Of a stretch of DNA of 64,000 nucleotides, positions 1 to 12,020 are shown piece after piece (positions within the stretch are counted from its first letter, which is position 1; each line of letters opens with the position of its first letter). Position numbers and translations under genes: made by a program. The DNA comes from Ustilaginoidea virens. Its lineage: Eukaryota > Ascomycota > Sordariomycetes > Hypocreales > Clavicipitaceae. The stretch is taken from positions 3,286,001 to 3,350,000 of the forward strand of contig NC_057316.1 of NCBI RefSeq assembly GCF_000687475.1, in the 5' to 3' direction. The notes below the pieces were generated by a model. That model did no database searches. It had not been told where the DNA came from and saw only the letters and a program-made list of their open reading frames with translations.

Positions 1-1
1 T

Positions 2-2566
2 AAAGGCGTGCAATTCGAAACCAGGCGCTCAAGGGGCAGCTCGCGGCAAACCTCTCGGGCGGATGCCCCAACTCCCAAAGCTGCGTGTACAAAGTATCAC
101 ACGCAGACTCTTACGCAGTTTTTGGGTCATGGCACTTCCTTCGTAGCCGACTCGGATGACGACGACCTGGGATCCAGCAGGGATGACTGCCAAGACGACG
201 GGTTTCTTTCATGGCTGGGAGACGCCGAGCCTGGGAGTCCCAGCGCAGGCCGCGGCAGACGGCAGATTCCGTCCCCACAGGCTCGCCCGGGTCGTGCAGC
301 GGAGGGCCCCGCGGCTGCTGGAGCTGGAGCTGGAGCTGGAGCCGGTGCCGGTGCCGGTGCCGGTGCCGGTGATGATGCTTCGTGGCTTTCCCGCGAAAAT
401 TCAATAATACCCCAAACACCCGTCAAGGAAAGCGCGCACCCTCCACGTCTTGTCCCATCCGGAGGCATCGCCTCACCGACCAACCTGATGATGGGTCGAT
501 ACGGAGCACCGGACAGGCAGGATTCCCCGTCAAAGCGTGCTTCTCGGCAAACAGCATCACTGCCGCAGGTAGACACAGGACAGCCTCGGGCGTCGCCGTC
601 TGTTTCAAATCCCCAGCCGTCGGTGGTTATACAGGACTCGTTCGCCACTGAGGAGTGGGCGACACCCCGCAAGAGCCCTGCGCTCCGCTCGCCAAGCGGC
701 ATCCAAGCTCGTGTTGAAGAAGCTGGCACGCCGCCTCAAGAGCCGACTGCGGAAGCCGGCACGCCAAAATGCAACACGACGCCGTCTTTGGCAAAGTCGA
801 CCGCAACTGGGTTATGTGAAATACCAGACTCGGACGAGGATGACGAGGATGACGAGGATGATGATGATGAAGATGATGACGACGACGACGACGACGACAG
901 TGGTCATGGAATCCTGGGCGCTGAGAGAAAAGAACAAGATGCTTCCAGTGAGCAAGGGTACGGCGCCGGCGCCGAGACGCAGTTGGTCATGAGCGAGATT
1001 GTCCCCGTCTCGACAGATGCTCCAGCTCTCGCAACCTGCTCAGCACACGGCCCCAAACAGCGCCACCTCCCAAGCGCCCAGTCCGACGAAAGGTCACGCC
1101 CGCCTTGTTCCGCAACGCCCTCCCCATCGCCATCGCCATCGCCATCGCCATCGCCATCGCCATCGCCATCGCCATCGCCATCGCCATCGCCAGCCAACGT
1201 CCGTCCCGCCCATGGCAGGACGCACCCCGCGAAAGGAGCCTCGCCTGCCCGCGCAACGCCGTCCTCCTCACCCCTGCCGCGGCAGCCCGTCCCGATCCGC
1301 AAACCAACGCGCAACCCTTCTCACGCCGTCCAACCAAGCCAGCCGTGCGAATCTCAGCGAGTGCCCGTGTCCGTCCTGCAGTCTCTCGCGCCTCCCACCG
1401 CGCGGTCCGACATCCTCCTGCCCGTGTCATCCGCCTCCCTCGAGGCCCTCCTCACCGGCCACTCCGTCCACATCAGCACCCCGTCCAAGATCCCCAGCCA
1501 GGTGGTCCGCTTCTGGCTGCTGGAGAGCCAAGTCCTGCGATACATGGCTTCCGTAGCGCCCGGCGAGCAAGAAGCTCCCCCTCCTCCTCCTCCTCCTCCT
1601 CCTCCCCGCGGAGCAAAGCCGCCGCCGCGCAGCAGCAGCAGCACCGGCTGGCGGCACCACGCGGCCCAGGTGTACGAGCTGAACAACCCCGTGTCCGCCG
1701 AGGACATGCGCGAAGAAGGCTGGGTCCACGGCAAGATCCATCGGTACTCGTATCTGCCGCCCGCTGTCATCGGGCAGCTGCTCTGGAACCTCAGACACGC
1801 GATATTCGACGAGGCTACGCAGCCGCGGCCGCTTGGCCTGGGGGAAGCCAAGCAGCAGCCATCATCACCAGCTCCTCTGGCGCACGGCGCGAGCAGCTCC
1901 CCGGCAAGGGCCCCTCCATCACCCTCCTCGGACAACGCAGGCGAGGCCGACCTTGTCCCTCTGGCAACCCCCCCGCCGCCCGCCAGCATGACGCTATCGC
2001 AGCAAGTCAATGCCCAGATCCACAGCGACATGGCATACTCGACGCAGCTGCCGCCCACCTCTGACGACCTCATCCCCTCCACCCCAGACACCAACCGCGG
2101 GCTCAACCTGCGGCCCTCGACGCAGACAGACCGCGTCCGTCCGCCAACCCCCGCCTCCAAGGCCCTGGGCGACGCGCAAGAGCACGAGCACCGCCGCCGG
2201 GGTGTACACGGTCGTCATCATCAACACCACGAGGACGCTCCTCCCTCCCAAGCCACCACCCTCTCCCCGTCGCCCTCGCCAGAGAAAGCCTCCCAGCTTC
2301 CCGCACCCGCCAACCCGGCCATGCCCCCGCCTCCACCCTCTCTCTTCAACCCCTCCGAGAGCAGCAGCAGCATCCAGTTCCTCAACCACAGCGAGTCCCT
2401 GGGCTGCTCTCCCCCGCCTCTTTTCTCCTCGTCAACGTCCACGTCCCAGCTCCTGACCAAGAGTCAAATGCTGTCCGATAGCCTGGTGCGAGATCACCCG
2501 CCGCCGCCGGAGCAGCCTGAGATATGGGACTCGGACGAAGAGGACCCTCCCTTGTATCCGGCTTGA
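2..2566 (+). CDS. Low-complexity conserved fungal protein, 5' end cut by window edge
   Basis: The reading frame is open from the first bases of the window and the first in-frame ATG lies about 160 codons in, so the gene starts upstream; the GTG at 8-10 is not a plausible fungal start. At least 852 residues are visible. Most are low-complexity: a Gly-Ala run (about nt 318-372), an Asp/Glu run (829-899), a Ser-Pro run (1124-1189) and a Pro run (1576-1607). Two islands look folded and conserved: about residues 450-520 (containing VVRFWLLESQVLRYM) and about 555-600 (YELNNP followed by GKIHRYSYLPPAVIGQLLW). The C-terminus is acidic (EIWDSDEED). I do not recognise the function; the acidic and basic disordered blocks suggest a nuclear protein, which is inference only. 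It converges on UFD4. Confidence 0.75.
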   Translation, partial: KGVQFETRRSRGSSRQTSRADAPTPKAACTKYHTQTLTQFLGHGTSFVADSDDDDLGSSRDDCQDDGFLSWLGDAEPGSPSAGRGRRQIPSPQARPGRAAEGPAAAGAGAGAGAGAGAGAGAGDDASWLSRENSIIPQTPVKESAHPPRLVPSGGIASPTNLMMGRYGAPDRQDSPSKRASRQTASLPQVDTGQPRASPSVSNPQPSVVIQDSFATEEWATPRKSPALRSPSGIQARVEEAGTPPQEPTAEAGTPKCNTTPSLAKSTATGLCEIPDSDEDDEDDEDDDDEDDDDDDDDDSGHGILGAERKEQDASSEQGYGAGAETQLVMSEIVPVSTDAPALATCSAHGPKQRHLPSAQSDERSRPPCSATPSPSPSPSPSPSPSPSPSPSPSPSPANVRPAHGRTHPAKGASPARATPSSSPLPRQPVPIRKPTRNPSHAVQPSQPCESQRVPVSVLQSLAPPTARSDILLPVSSASLEALLTGHSVHISTPSKIPSQVVRFWLLESQVLRYMASVAPGEQEAPPPPPPPPPPRGAKPPPRSSSSTGWRHHAAQVYELNNPVSAEDMREEGWVHGKIHRYSYLPPAVIGQLLWNLRHAIFDEATQPRPLGLGEAKQQPSSPAPLAHGASSSPARAPPSPSSDNAGEADLVPLATPPPPASMTLSQQVNAQIHSDMAYSTQLPPTSDDLIPSTPDTNRGLNLRPSTQTDRVRPPTPASKALGDAQEHEHRRRGVHGRHHQHHEDAPPSQATTLSPSPSPEKASQLPAPANPAMPPPPPSLFNPSESSSSIQFLNHSESLGCSPPPLFSSSTSTSQLLTKSQMLSDSLVRDHPPPPEQPEIWDSDEEDPPLYPA
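1124..1189 (+). repeat. In-frame hexanucleotide repeat (CCATCG)x11 encoding Ser-Pro
   Basis: Eleven perfect copies of CCATCG encode a Ser-Pro dipeptide run within the first gene. The unit is a multiple of three, so length changes would keep the frame. Confidence 0.95.
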
Positions 2567-3489
2567 ATGCCCCGTGCTTCGCTGCATCGCACTTGCTCGC
2601 CGACTTGGGCCAAAATCTCACGTCGTCTTCACAGCACATCTGGACATGCGCCAGAAGTTGGAGGAGACGTGAAACCAGCACCACGCGGGACGTTTGCAAA
2701 GTGGTAGCAGACTTAAAGGGGCTGAATAGAAAAAATCGCATCGTCGCCGGTCCATCTGGGAATGATGCTCCGGCCGACTTTGCGAATTCTTATCCCATCC
2801 ATCATGGGGCCAAGCGTGACAGTACCATAGGCACTGCCTGCCTCTCACATGACGTGCATGATGCACTTGGATTCTGCCTTGCATGATGAAAAATATCCCT
2901 CATCATACACTTTGGCCACACGCAGAAGCTGCACCTTTGTTGGAAACCCGCTGTTTTGGCTCTGTACTGATACAACGTCCATGCAACACAGTCAATTTCT
3001 ATACCTAATTGCTTGACCACTCCGCTAAAGTATATTAACAATCACTCCGTCGTGTTGATTTGCACCCGTCCAAGTCGTGTAGAGGGAACTCATTGAATTC
3101 GGCTTCCGCGGAAGCCGAAATCAGCCTGCCAACGCGTAAATGCTCCACAGGAAATATCCACCCGTCTATACCCTTTGTTTTTTTGTGTGTTTTTTTTGTT
3201 GTTGTTTTTTTTTTTGGCCTTGTTTTTCTCGCTTTTCATCCTGTGTCAGTGCCATATCATATCATAAACTTTCTCCCCATCAGAGCGCTGCTGGTGTGAA
3301 TGGTTCATTGGAAAGGTTCAATTGAACTCATCACGCGGCATTTCTTCGTGCAATATTCGGCGCCCCCAGCTGAAAGAGGCGTTCGTGCGCTGCTTTTCTC
3401 TCAAGTGTAATCAAGGGTTTGGAGTAGAGTAAGTAGTTGAAATGTTTGGGGGAGGGGGGAGGAGGTGAGGCGTAGCTGTCGTCTCCAAA
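2567..3489. other. Intergenic region between convergent genes
   Basis: This stretch is shared by the 3' ends of the truncated first gene and of UFD4. It holds T-rich tracts around 3178-3215 and no convincing coding sequence. Confidence 0.6.
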
Positions 3490-6400
3490 TCAGGACAAGT
3501 GGAAGGCTCCTTGGCCTTCTTTCATGGCTTTGAAGAGCTGCTTCTTCATCGTTTCAGTCGTAGTATAGTCGGGTAGTTTCAAGTAGTTTACACACGTCAT
3601 GACACTGGGCAAGTAGTCGTCAGAGGTGTAAGGATGTTCACTCGGCTTGCAAACGACAGTAAACATCGGCGTCAAGCTCCGGAAACCTAAGCGTTCGTCA
3701 GAGACTACTACTCGGGAATGTTGGAAAGAGTCTGTCTTTCCACTGTTCTGGACAGCACACTTACCCCCAATCGGAAGCTTGGGGCTACCGGTAGTGAATT
3801 GTAAAAAGTCGCGGCGATGCTGCGTGTCAAACTCGCTCATAGTCTGAAGCAAGTTTTTCACAGTGCGACTGTCCATGTTGAATCCGTGATCGGCCTTGAT
3901 CGAGTCCGTGAGGGCTAGAGTATTCCAAGAGTCAGCTGTCGTGGCTATGGCTGTTGCAAGCTACAAGGAGCGGAAAGGGAAAAAGAAAAGGTAGAAGAAT
4001 TCTTACTCTCCAAGGACCAGTCTTCCTCTACTTTTCCAAACAGTCTGACGAGCTCATCTGGGGTGAACGCGCTGAGCGCTGAATAAGGAAATACTTGTGA
4101 AAATCCGGCTCGAAACGCATCCACCTGGTGCCGCACTCCAGATCCAAGGGTCGTGTCAATGACCTTCTCAAGGTAGGCGTCCACATTTTCAATCGTGACC
4201 CGCTTGTGAGAACCATTATCTTCCAGTTCGATATTGGGATAGCCTGGCAAGGTAAAATCTAAGCACAAATCGTCTAAGCGCACGTTGTCAATCACAATTG
4301 ACTCTGTGTCAAGAACCTTTTGCGCAGCGGTGCGGTTGGGATCCTCGTCAATTTCTCTTTTGGCCAGCGCAAACTTTTTGATCGTCTTGAGGGATCGAGC
4401 AAGGCCAGGATCGACAACTTTGACTGCTCCCAAAGACGGTTTGATACCTGTAGTTGGCGCGTCCCCAATACGGAAGAAAATCGGATTCAGATGAATGTCG
4501 ATAATTCTCGAGTCGATCATGGACCGCGCCACGAATTTGCCTAGCATTTTGAAAAGATGCAGAATCCTTTCCCCATTAGGCGTCGATAGTTCTTCCTGAC
4601 TCAACGGTCGGGGAAAGAGTCCATTTTGCCCATTCACGAACTCGTTGGATCCGGCAGAATCCATCTCGCGCCAGAGCTTGAGCTTCTTTCTGGAAAATTC
4701 TTTGGAAACCGTCGAATAAAATTCCAGGGTCGGCCCGAGTCCGGTGCCAACTTCCTCAAAGTACTCCACCTCTATGATGCTCTGAGAGGCACCATATAGG
4801 TCCATTACCTTGAGCGCCGACTCGAGTATTTTCAGTCGTGAAATCCTAACTTTCTGCCGCTGCAAGCGACCGAGAAATGGTCTCTCAGCATTACGGTCCC
4901 TGCGGTTGTCTTCGGACTGCGCATTCTGCCATCTCGCCATCGATCGGGCATATCCAAAGGATGTAGACTGAAGGAAGAGATGCCGAGTCTCAAATGGGAA
5001 TAGAAATGGATACAAACGGGCCAGATCCTCAGACCAGCCAGGCAAGCAGCTGCTGGCTACGATGAGGGGTTCTTCGAGTTGCCGATTCAACTTTGCAGTA
5101 AGCTTCGTGTTGACAAACTGTGACAAGGGCTCAACATTGACACTGATGGAGCTATTTCTATTCTCAGCCAGGACATCTTCAATGTTCGCGTTTAGCTCAT
5201 GGAGAATATTGAGCAAGCGCAGAATGGACGCAGTGATTGGATTCTTTGCCAAGGAAGCAGGAATGCCATTCAAAGTTTCTCCGTCAGTGTCGGCATTATT
5301 GCTGAACGAAGTATTTTCGGCAGAGGGGGGTCCGGCGACGCGACGAAACTTGATGGGATGGGTAGTTGACCAGATGCTGCGACTGACGACTTCATCAGAA
5401 CCAGACGTCGAGGTGTGTACAGCGCGATAGATTGTCGTCTCGTTCGAAATGACTTTGTTATCCAGGCTGAACTCGATGTGCCAGTCCTGTGGAACTGACT
5501 GAAGTACCGAGGCGTAAGACATGGCCGGTCGTGAGGTCGAAGAGTTTGATGGTGTGGGTGTTCCTTGGCCCGATAGAGGCGGAGGGGGTGGTCCACCAAG
5601 GGGGTTGGCAAGAGAAGACCCGGAGGGGGTGAGAACTCTTGTTCCATCATCCTTCCTGGCAGTTATCTTTCCTCCAGCCGCGACCTCCAGGCTGACAGCT
5701 GACGGATCGGCACTAGTGGTGGCTTCGGCTACACCATCCATATCCTCATCGAGTTCACCCAAGATGGCGTCCAAGGCCCCGTCATGGTCCAGGTCAACCT
5801 CGTCAGAAAGTTGCTTCTCGTCGGCACATTCGAGAGTATTTTGTGGTTGGTCATCCTCTGAGGGTGGTGGTCGCGGCGCGGAGGTCTCTTCACCAGGAAC
5901 CACCTGTCCTTGTCGTCTCGATGACCGGCGGAGGACCCCTTTGTCGCGAGACGGCCCCGCAGGCTGCTCCTGAGGAGCAAAAGAGGGGTTGGGCTGAGGA
6001 GTGGACCGATCCTTTGGCCGCCGCGAATGTCTGGAGCCAGATGGTGTCATGACTGAACCTGGGGGGGGAGGAGGCGGGGGAGGGATGGACCCGAAGGGCG
6101 ACCTATCAGCCAGACGAGCACCTGCTGCTGATGCTCCTGCGCTGCCGAATTGTAGACCTCCCATTCCAGCAACGGCAGCCAAAGCCCGAGAGAGTCCATC
6201 TCTACGGCCCATGGCAGGTCGATCCGCCAAAGTAATGCGAGGGCGCAAGTAATCATCCAATGACTTGAAGGTAGCGATGGCATGAATGGAAACCATAATG
6301 TTCCTGTATGCACGTGGAATATTAGACTCGTCATCTGCTACAAGGCGCAGCCGAATTTGCTTTCCCAGCATAGAAGCCGGGCTGCTTCGGTTACCATCAA

Positions 6401-8862
6401 ATGTATTGTGATGCACTGTGAGAACTTCGAAATGCTCGGATCTACTAAGCAAATCTTGGAGCTTGTGTACCAGAACGCTGAACGGAGTGGCTGGCGAATC
6501 CGCAGTCGCAGTCTTCGGCTTCGACTTGAGCGAATATCCCATAAACACTTCCAGAAACGTAGATTGAGCAGAACGAGCTAGTTGCTCGTCGGGGTTGCTG
6601 AAGATGTCGAGCAAGGTTTGCACAAGACCAGATGCCAGAAGCTCAGCGCTAGTAACGCTTTCGAGAACATCGGTATCGAAATACGACGCCAGGTTGGAAA
6701 GAAGTTCTTTGCCCTTTTTGACACCGCCGACTGTGGCAGCGGTTCGCTTTAGATAATGTTCATCAAGTTCGGCTGCGAGTTGAGACAAGTCACTCAATAT
6801 CAGGTTGGCCTTGGCTTTCATCGCTTTAGCATGGTCTCCTTGTTCATGAACCTCAAGGAACTTCTTTGCAATATGTCGGATACGAGACCTCATGGTTTTA
6901 ATGTCTGAGATATATCGATGAGGCGGCACGTCAACGGACATGGTGGATCCACGGGAGCTAGCAGGAGACAGTTCGACGGGGACGTGATCTGGATCATTCT
7001 CGTCTTCGTTATTAGCGTCTTCGTCACCTTCTTCACCGTCCTCGTCACCTGAGGAGCCATCAATATCAGCAACTTCTTCGTCTTCAATCCCGTCGTGCTG
7101 AGGCCGCTCGCCATCGGGAACTGGAGATGAAGATTCCTGTAGCTGGACTCCACAATCAACTGGCTTGGAAGCGTTGTCTGAAACCTTGCCGGAATCATAG
7201 GCCTGGGCTCGATTCTCATCATCGTCCTCCTCTCCTTCTGCCACGTCTTCATCATGGTCTTCTTCTCCTTCTTCTTCTTCTCCAGCATTCTCGTTGTCAT
7301 CCTCTGAGGCATCATTTTCCAGTTTCATCAAATCTTCTTGCGTCGCCAGTTTGTTTATTTCATGGAAAACGCCCTCGCGATAAAGTTGATATCGATAGAT
7401 CGACTCGAGCCTACTGACAAGAAGCTCCGTGGCCTGCAGCCCCAGCAGGACCAATGACGGGTGATCCTTCTGCGAGAGGATTGAAGCAAGAAACGATGCA
7501 TATGGAACAGGAACCAAGGCTTCGGTGAGAATGTTTTGGTCCAAGTTAGACAACATTTTCAGTTGGGCGGTCAGCACTTTTTGTCGCACACTCAAATTAA
7601 CGGTGCTCGAAAATGCATCTGTCAATGTTGGGAAAATAATCAACGCGAAGCGGCGGACTTCAGCTTTGCAATCTTCTAAAAACTTGAGCCGCTTGTCGTT
7701 GGTACTTCGCTTATTCTTCCCGGCAGACGGTGCTATCACGCCAGTGGAATTATAGAGCTCGACAAAATCACCAAATAACGGGTCAGAATTCCGAGGCAAG
7801 CTCGGCAGTAGCTCGCATATAACATTCAAGGTCTCCACAATCTGTTCTCGAGGACGGTGAATGAGGGCTTGCATGACGACCACGCTGTCCAGCTTGGAAG
7901 CAACATCCTCTGTGCCACTTGGGGGGGAGACTCCGGTTAAGATTTGATACAAGGTCTCAACCACATTCAGCTTGAACAACTCTGTAGACAGCCTCGGGCT
8001 TGCTCGAGCCGTAAAGGCTAAAACGCGGAGGAATTGAGTGTGGATACTTGAACCGATAAGATTCGTCGTTCCAGGAACTAGCAGACGCAGAACGGCTCGA
8101 AGGAGATCGACGCTGACCAAGTCGTCAAGCTTGGTAGGCTGGTATTTGAAGCTCTCAACGATGCCCGAGACGCAAAGGGAGGCCTGCTCCACGACCCGCT
8201 GGTCGTTGCTATTGAGGACGTTGAGTAGTATGGGCATCACCTCTTTGACTACTGGAAAAGAATCGTCAGAGATGTTGCGGCAGCAGTTTGCGGCGGTGGT
8301 GACGGCAGTTCTCTGCGTGCTGGTTGCGAAGAAGTCCAGGTATGACAAGCAGGCTGTCAGTCCACCTTCTCGGACTATACTGGAGGGATATTCTGTTGAT
8401 ATTTTCTCCAACGTGCTCAAAGCCTGCTCCGCCAAATCGATGAACGAGATCTCGAGCAGTTTTTGGCACAAGACTGGCACAGCGTTTCCATAGACGACGT
8501 TAGCTACGCTTGCAGGCAAGGCTTCCATGAGGTTGGCAAGACATCTGCAAGCTAGCAGCATTATCTCAGGACTTTCTTCCTTGCCCATCAATGTCACGAG
8601 CTCTTTGACAAAAGCATCCGGCGAGAAATGACCAGCAAGGTTGTCTTCGTTGGACACAAGAAGTATCTCGGAAAGTTCTTGGAGAGCTATCACCTGTACT
8701 GACAGGTCGTCCTTCCTTAAATTGTTTAGAATATCGCGAAGCCGGCTTGTAGCGCTAGACATCATTCCTGTCAATGCTCGCAAAGTGCTTGAGAGCCCAG
8801 CAACGACACCACCGGGGCCGCCGAAGCCACCGAATGGGTCGTCGTCGTCGTCGTCGTCGTCG

Positions 8863-8893
<31 letters not shown>

Positions 8894-9642
8894 CGTCATC
8901 CTCGTCGTGATCCTCGTCTTGTTCATCAAGCCGGTCATGCTCGTTTAGGTGCTTATCGTCCTCGCGATTGTCATTGTTGCCATCGTCGGCAGGACGATCC
9001 ACAGGCTGGGAGGTGAGGGGCCCCGGCTCGGGATTGTTGTCTGTGCCAGTCATGTTCGTATCCTGTTCGGTAGCGCCGCTTGCATGGCGCCTTGATCTGC
9101 GGCCAGCAGATGTAGAAATAGGCTCTGACTTTTTGGTGCGGCTGTTCTTTCTACTTGATGTCATTGACTGAGGGGGAACCTCGGCGGGTTCGGGGGGTGA
9201 GGCCTGGACACTACAAGCAGGATTCTCTGGTTAGTAAGGAAACGGATGGGGATGAGAGAATATTCCCGGGAATAAGGTGAAGAAATCAGGAATGAACTGT
9301 GGTAAAAGCCCGAACATACTCAGTGCCGTCCATTTCAGCAACGGTGGCCTTCCCTTTCCTACGATGTCTTTGAAGGCTTGGAAAGGGCGGTTCCGTGATC
9401 TTCTGTCTCTTGGACCGTCGACCTACAGCAGCAGTATGTTGTGGCGCAAGAGGTGCAGATGCCTTGTCGAGGGAAGTCGAAGAGGAGGCTTTCCGCTTCC
9501 GATCAAGTGGCAACAAGGATGTAGCAGGTACGGTCGATGCAGGAGATGTACTCGCGGAATTGGAGGGAGCTAGAGGACCAGCAGCCTGGGCTGCCTGGCT
9601 CGCAGCCTGGCGGGCCGAGGACCTGGTAATTCTGACAGACAT
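3490..9642 (-). CDS. UFD4: HECT-type E3 ubiquitin-protein ligase UFD4/TRIP12-like
   Basis: Ubiquitin ligase of the ubiquitin-fusion-degradation pathway. Predicted CDS is complement(join(3490..3686, 3765..3914, 4007..9210, 9320..9642)), 1957 residues. The N-terminal exon is rich in Ser/Ala with basic clusters (RRSKRQK). A long acidic Asp run (about residues 205-235) precedes armadillo-like helical repeats (about 240-600). A second acidic stretch lies near nt 7000-7320. The HECT domain covers about residues 1555-1957, with the catalytic Cys near residue 1924 in LPSVMTCVNYLKLPDY, 34 residues from the end. Splice evidence: donor GTATGT and TACTAAC branch for intron 9211..9319; donor GTAAGA for 3915..4006, giving EDWSLETLTDSIKADHGF; and donor GTAAGT for 3687..3764, joining KLPIGG to FRSLTPMF. 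The last intron is 78 nt without a stop, so a naive translation would carry a false insertion inside the HECT lobe. Confidence 0.95.
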
Positions 9643-10287
9643 GAGTTAATGAGAATCTCCAAGACACCGTCATGTCAAAAATGCGGTAATATTGTAAAGA
9701 TCAACGGAAAAAGTAGCAACACAACAAAAGCAGAATGTTGACCAGCGACGGGAACTTGGGTAGCAAGAGGACCTCTCTCTGAAAAGAGGAATAGCGAGAG
9801 AAACTGCGCCAGTCAAGTAGTCGAAATGTCCCACAAGGATTGCAAGAGGGTTTCGGGTGCTTATCCTGGGGTTATTCCATCGGCACTTGGATTCATATGA
9901 AAGTTTGGCCCTTTCCATGAACCATTTTTGCGGCGGGCAGGGATGAACCAAGTATCCTATTAACGGACAAGCATACGAATAAACTCGGGAATACGGACAA
10001 CAACAAAGGAATCGGGGAAAAAAGGTAGGATTCGTGTAGCCGAGCCGCGGGCAAACTGAAATCAGAGACAAAAGCTGCAACGGTGCCGGCCCGGTTATCA
10101 GCCGAAGCACGAGGCGCAGGTGTAATGCAAAACGTAGATTGGGTGAGGTCTCCTGAGGGTGGTGGTGGGGGTGCAGCAAAGGTTGTAAATTTGGAAGTTT
10201 GTGGTTTCTAGAGCGGCTCTTGTTTTCTTTGACACCAAAAACGTCGGTCAAGGTAGAGGATAGTGGAGGATGTCGTACAATTAGGGA

Positions 10288-10518
10288 TCAATAGGCAGCC
10301 GATGAGAGTTGAGGCGGGCGGCCCTGACGTAGGCTTGCAAACCGGGACACGATCAAATGAGGAGGCGAAGTGAGGAAACACACAAACAGCATCAGACAGC
10401 GGGACACCTCTTACCTTTGCGGAACGGTGGTGGAGGCAGTCGCAGCACCATGAGCTGCCGACGTTGTCGACGGGTCAAGTCGCACTTCGTTGTCACCTGC
10501 CAATGTTCGTTCTGCCAT
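10288..10518 (-). CDS. Possible two-exon micro-gene (about 49 residues)
   Basis: On the minus strand an ATG in good context (GGGCATGGC) opens a 104-nt exon at 10518..10415 reading MAERTLAGDNEVRLDP and continuing Ser/Thr/Ala-rich. It ends at a textbook donor, AAAG then GTAAGAG. Two acceptors give in-frame endings: after TTGCAAG (exon 10333..10288, 49 residues) or after ACGTCAG (exon 10323..10281, 48 residues). The first exon has coding-like composition, but I recognise no family. It could instead be an upstream reading frame or leader intron of the UFD4 transcript. Confidence 0.3.
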
Positions 10519-11858
10519 GCCCGGACTACGCCATCAGGGAGGCAGGCGCAGGCTCGCTGGAGGACAACGGCAAGGGAAGGAACAAAAAGAATCTGACCAG
10601 AGTTGTACTGCTTTCACGTACAAGACTTGCCCCGAGAGAAAAGAGGGAGGGCGGTCTTGGAGTCTGTCTGATTCTGTCTGATCCCGTCTGACTCTGTGGT
10701 TATTTTGGTGCGTCGGGCCGGCCGTTGGGTTGGGTTGAGACTGATTCTTCGGTTGCGGAGTACGAGAACGGCACAGGGGGCTCGTTTCGGGGATGCCTTG
10801 ATCCTCTTTCCGCTGAGCAGTGCAAGGAGGAAAGTCGTGCAGTGAGTGAGGGCAGAATAAGCGAATAGGGAGCACTTCCAACAGCGAGGACTAACCGCGA
10901 TTACTTGGCGAGGTGATCTCGCAAGCCGTCGACAGAGGGTTACGCCGAAAGGGTGATGGTGAATAATGCAAGTTGTGTGTGGTTAGGCCATGGATCGGAC
11001 GGGCAGATGTTTGAGATACAGTACGGAGTCCGCGGCATGGACGGTCGTGGACGGACCAAACTCGTAGTGAGTGACCTGGGCTGGCTGCCAGCCAGCACTG
11101 CGAGTCTGCGAATGCCCGAAAAAGGCCGTGCACAGTGCTGTCCACTATTCCACTCCGAAACTGGACAGTAAAAATCCATCCTTCTAAAGCACCGTGAAAG
11201 GTTACCCGAAGATAAGCTGCCGAAGCACGTAGGTTAGGTACCTAAGTGGGTGGTGGCGGGAGAGTGTGGGGCTGTTGCGCCCGGTACAGAACTTGCGAAA
11301 CACTCGCAGCGACTAATTGTGTAGATTCGAAGCTAAAACGAGCCAGCTATAAACTTGAATTCTATCAAAATAACAGATTCCAATGCTACAGGCGGAACCC
11401 GACATCCATTTTTTTTTTCTTTTTTTTTTTCCTAGGGCGCCTGGGTGAGCATAAATTATTGCGGCCCATGTCTGTCTCCTTCAGGACCGAAAATCAAATC
11501 GGCCCACTGGGTGACTACTGTAGTTCCTAAGCTGACTAATACCTGCCGTTGGCCTAGGTTGAGACTTGTATTTCCCTACATCTGGGCAATGTACAGGCCT
11601 TGGACAAGTATCAAAAGGCTCAATATATACACGTATTGACCCGATGGAGACTGATGGTTCATGGCAGCCGGCGACGGGCATAATATGGCATTGATATCGA
11701 CCTTGAAAGCGCAATCTTGCCGTGCCGTCGTGTAAATCTTTCCCTGATTCCTGCCTTACGGAGAACGTTGCTCAAGGCAGATTTGCGCAGCATTCATCAT
11801 TAGTCTGCGTCCCTTTGGTTGGAACAAGTCCGCAAATTGTATTTCGAATTGGCTTTTC

Positions 11859-11859
<1 letters not shown>

Positions 11860-11890
<31 letters not shown>
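11860..11890. repeat. 31-nt poly(A) run
   Basis: Uninterrupted A run about 130 nt beyond the stop codon of BCKDHA, in its 3' flank (a T run on the transcribed strand). Confidence 0.95.
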
Positions 11891-11893
<3 letters not shown>

Positions 11894-12020
11894 TCCTGGA
11901 AGCAGTCCTCCCTAGGAGCAGTCCGCAAAGATTTTTCTCTCAAATCCCCAGAGTCCCCGGGTCTTCATATCGCTGGTTGTGCCATTCTTCATTATATGAC
12001 GAGGAGGACTACAGGTTACC

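Larger units (their letters stand above)
9643..12020. other. Upstream region of UFD4 and 3' flank of BCKDHA
   Basis: The region upstream of UFD4 is C/T-rich on the coding strand and probably holds its promoter and leader. It contains a possible micro-gene (10288-10518, minus), one AGGTACCT palindrome (11236), a partial TACGGAGT motif (11022) and a 31-nt A run (11860-11890). A 193-codon minus-strand frame at 9670-10251 looks non-coding. Confidence 0.5.

Noticed and set aside
904..2460. Several long frames overlapping the first gene in other phases and on the minus strand
   Set aside because: They are shadows of the Ser-Pro, Pro and other GC-rich repeats of the 852-codon frame, which alone carries conserved-looking islands.
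9670..10251. 193-codon minus-strand frame upstream of UFD4
   Set aside because: Composition is not protein-like (many Cys, Tyr, Pro and His in random order), it lies directly before the UFD4 start, and is more likely leader or promoter.
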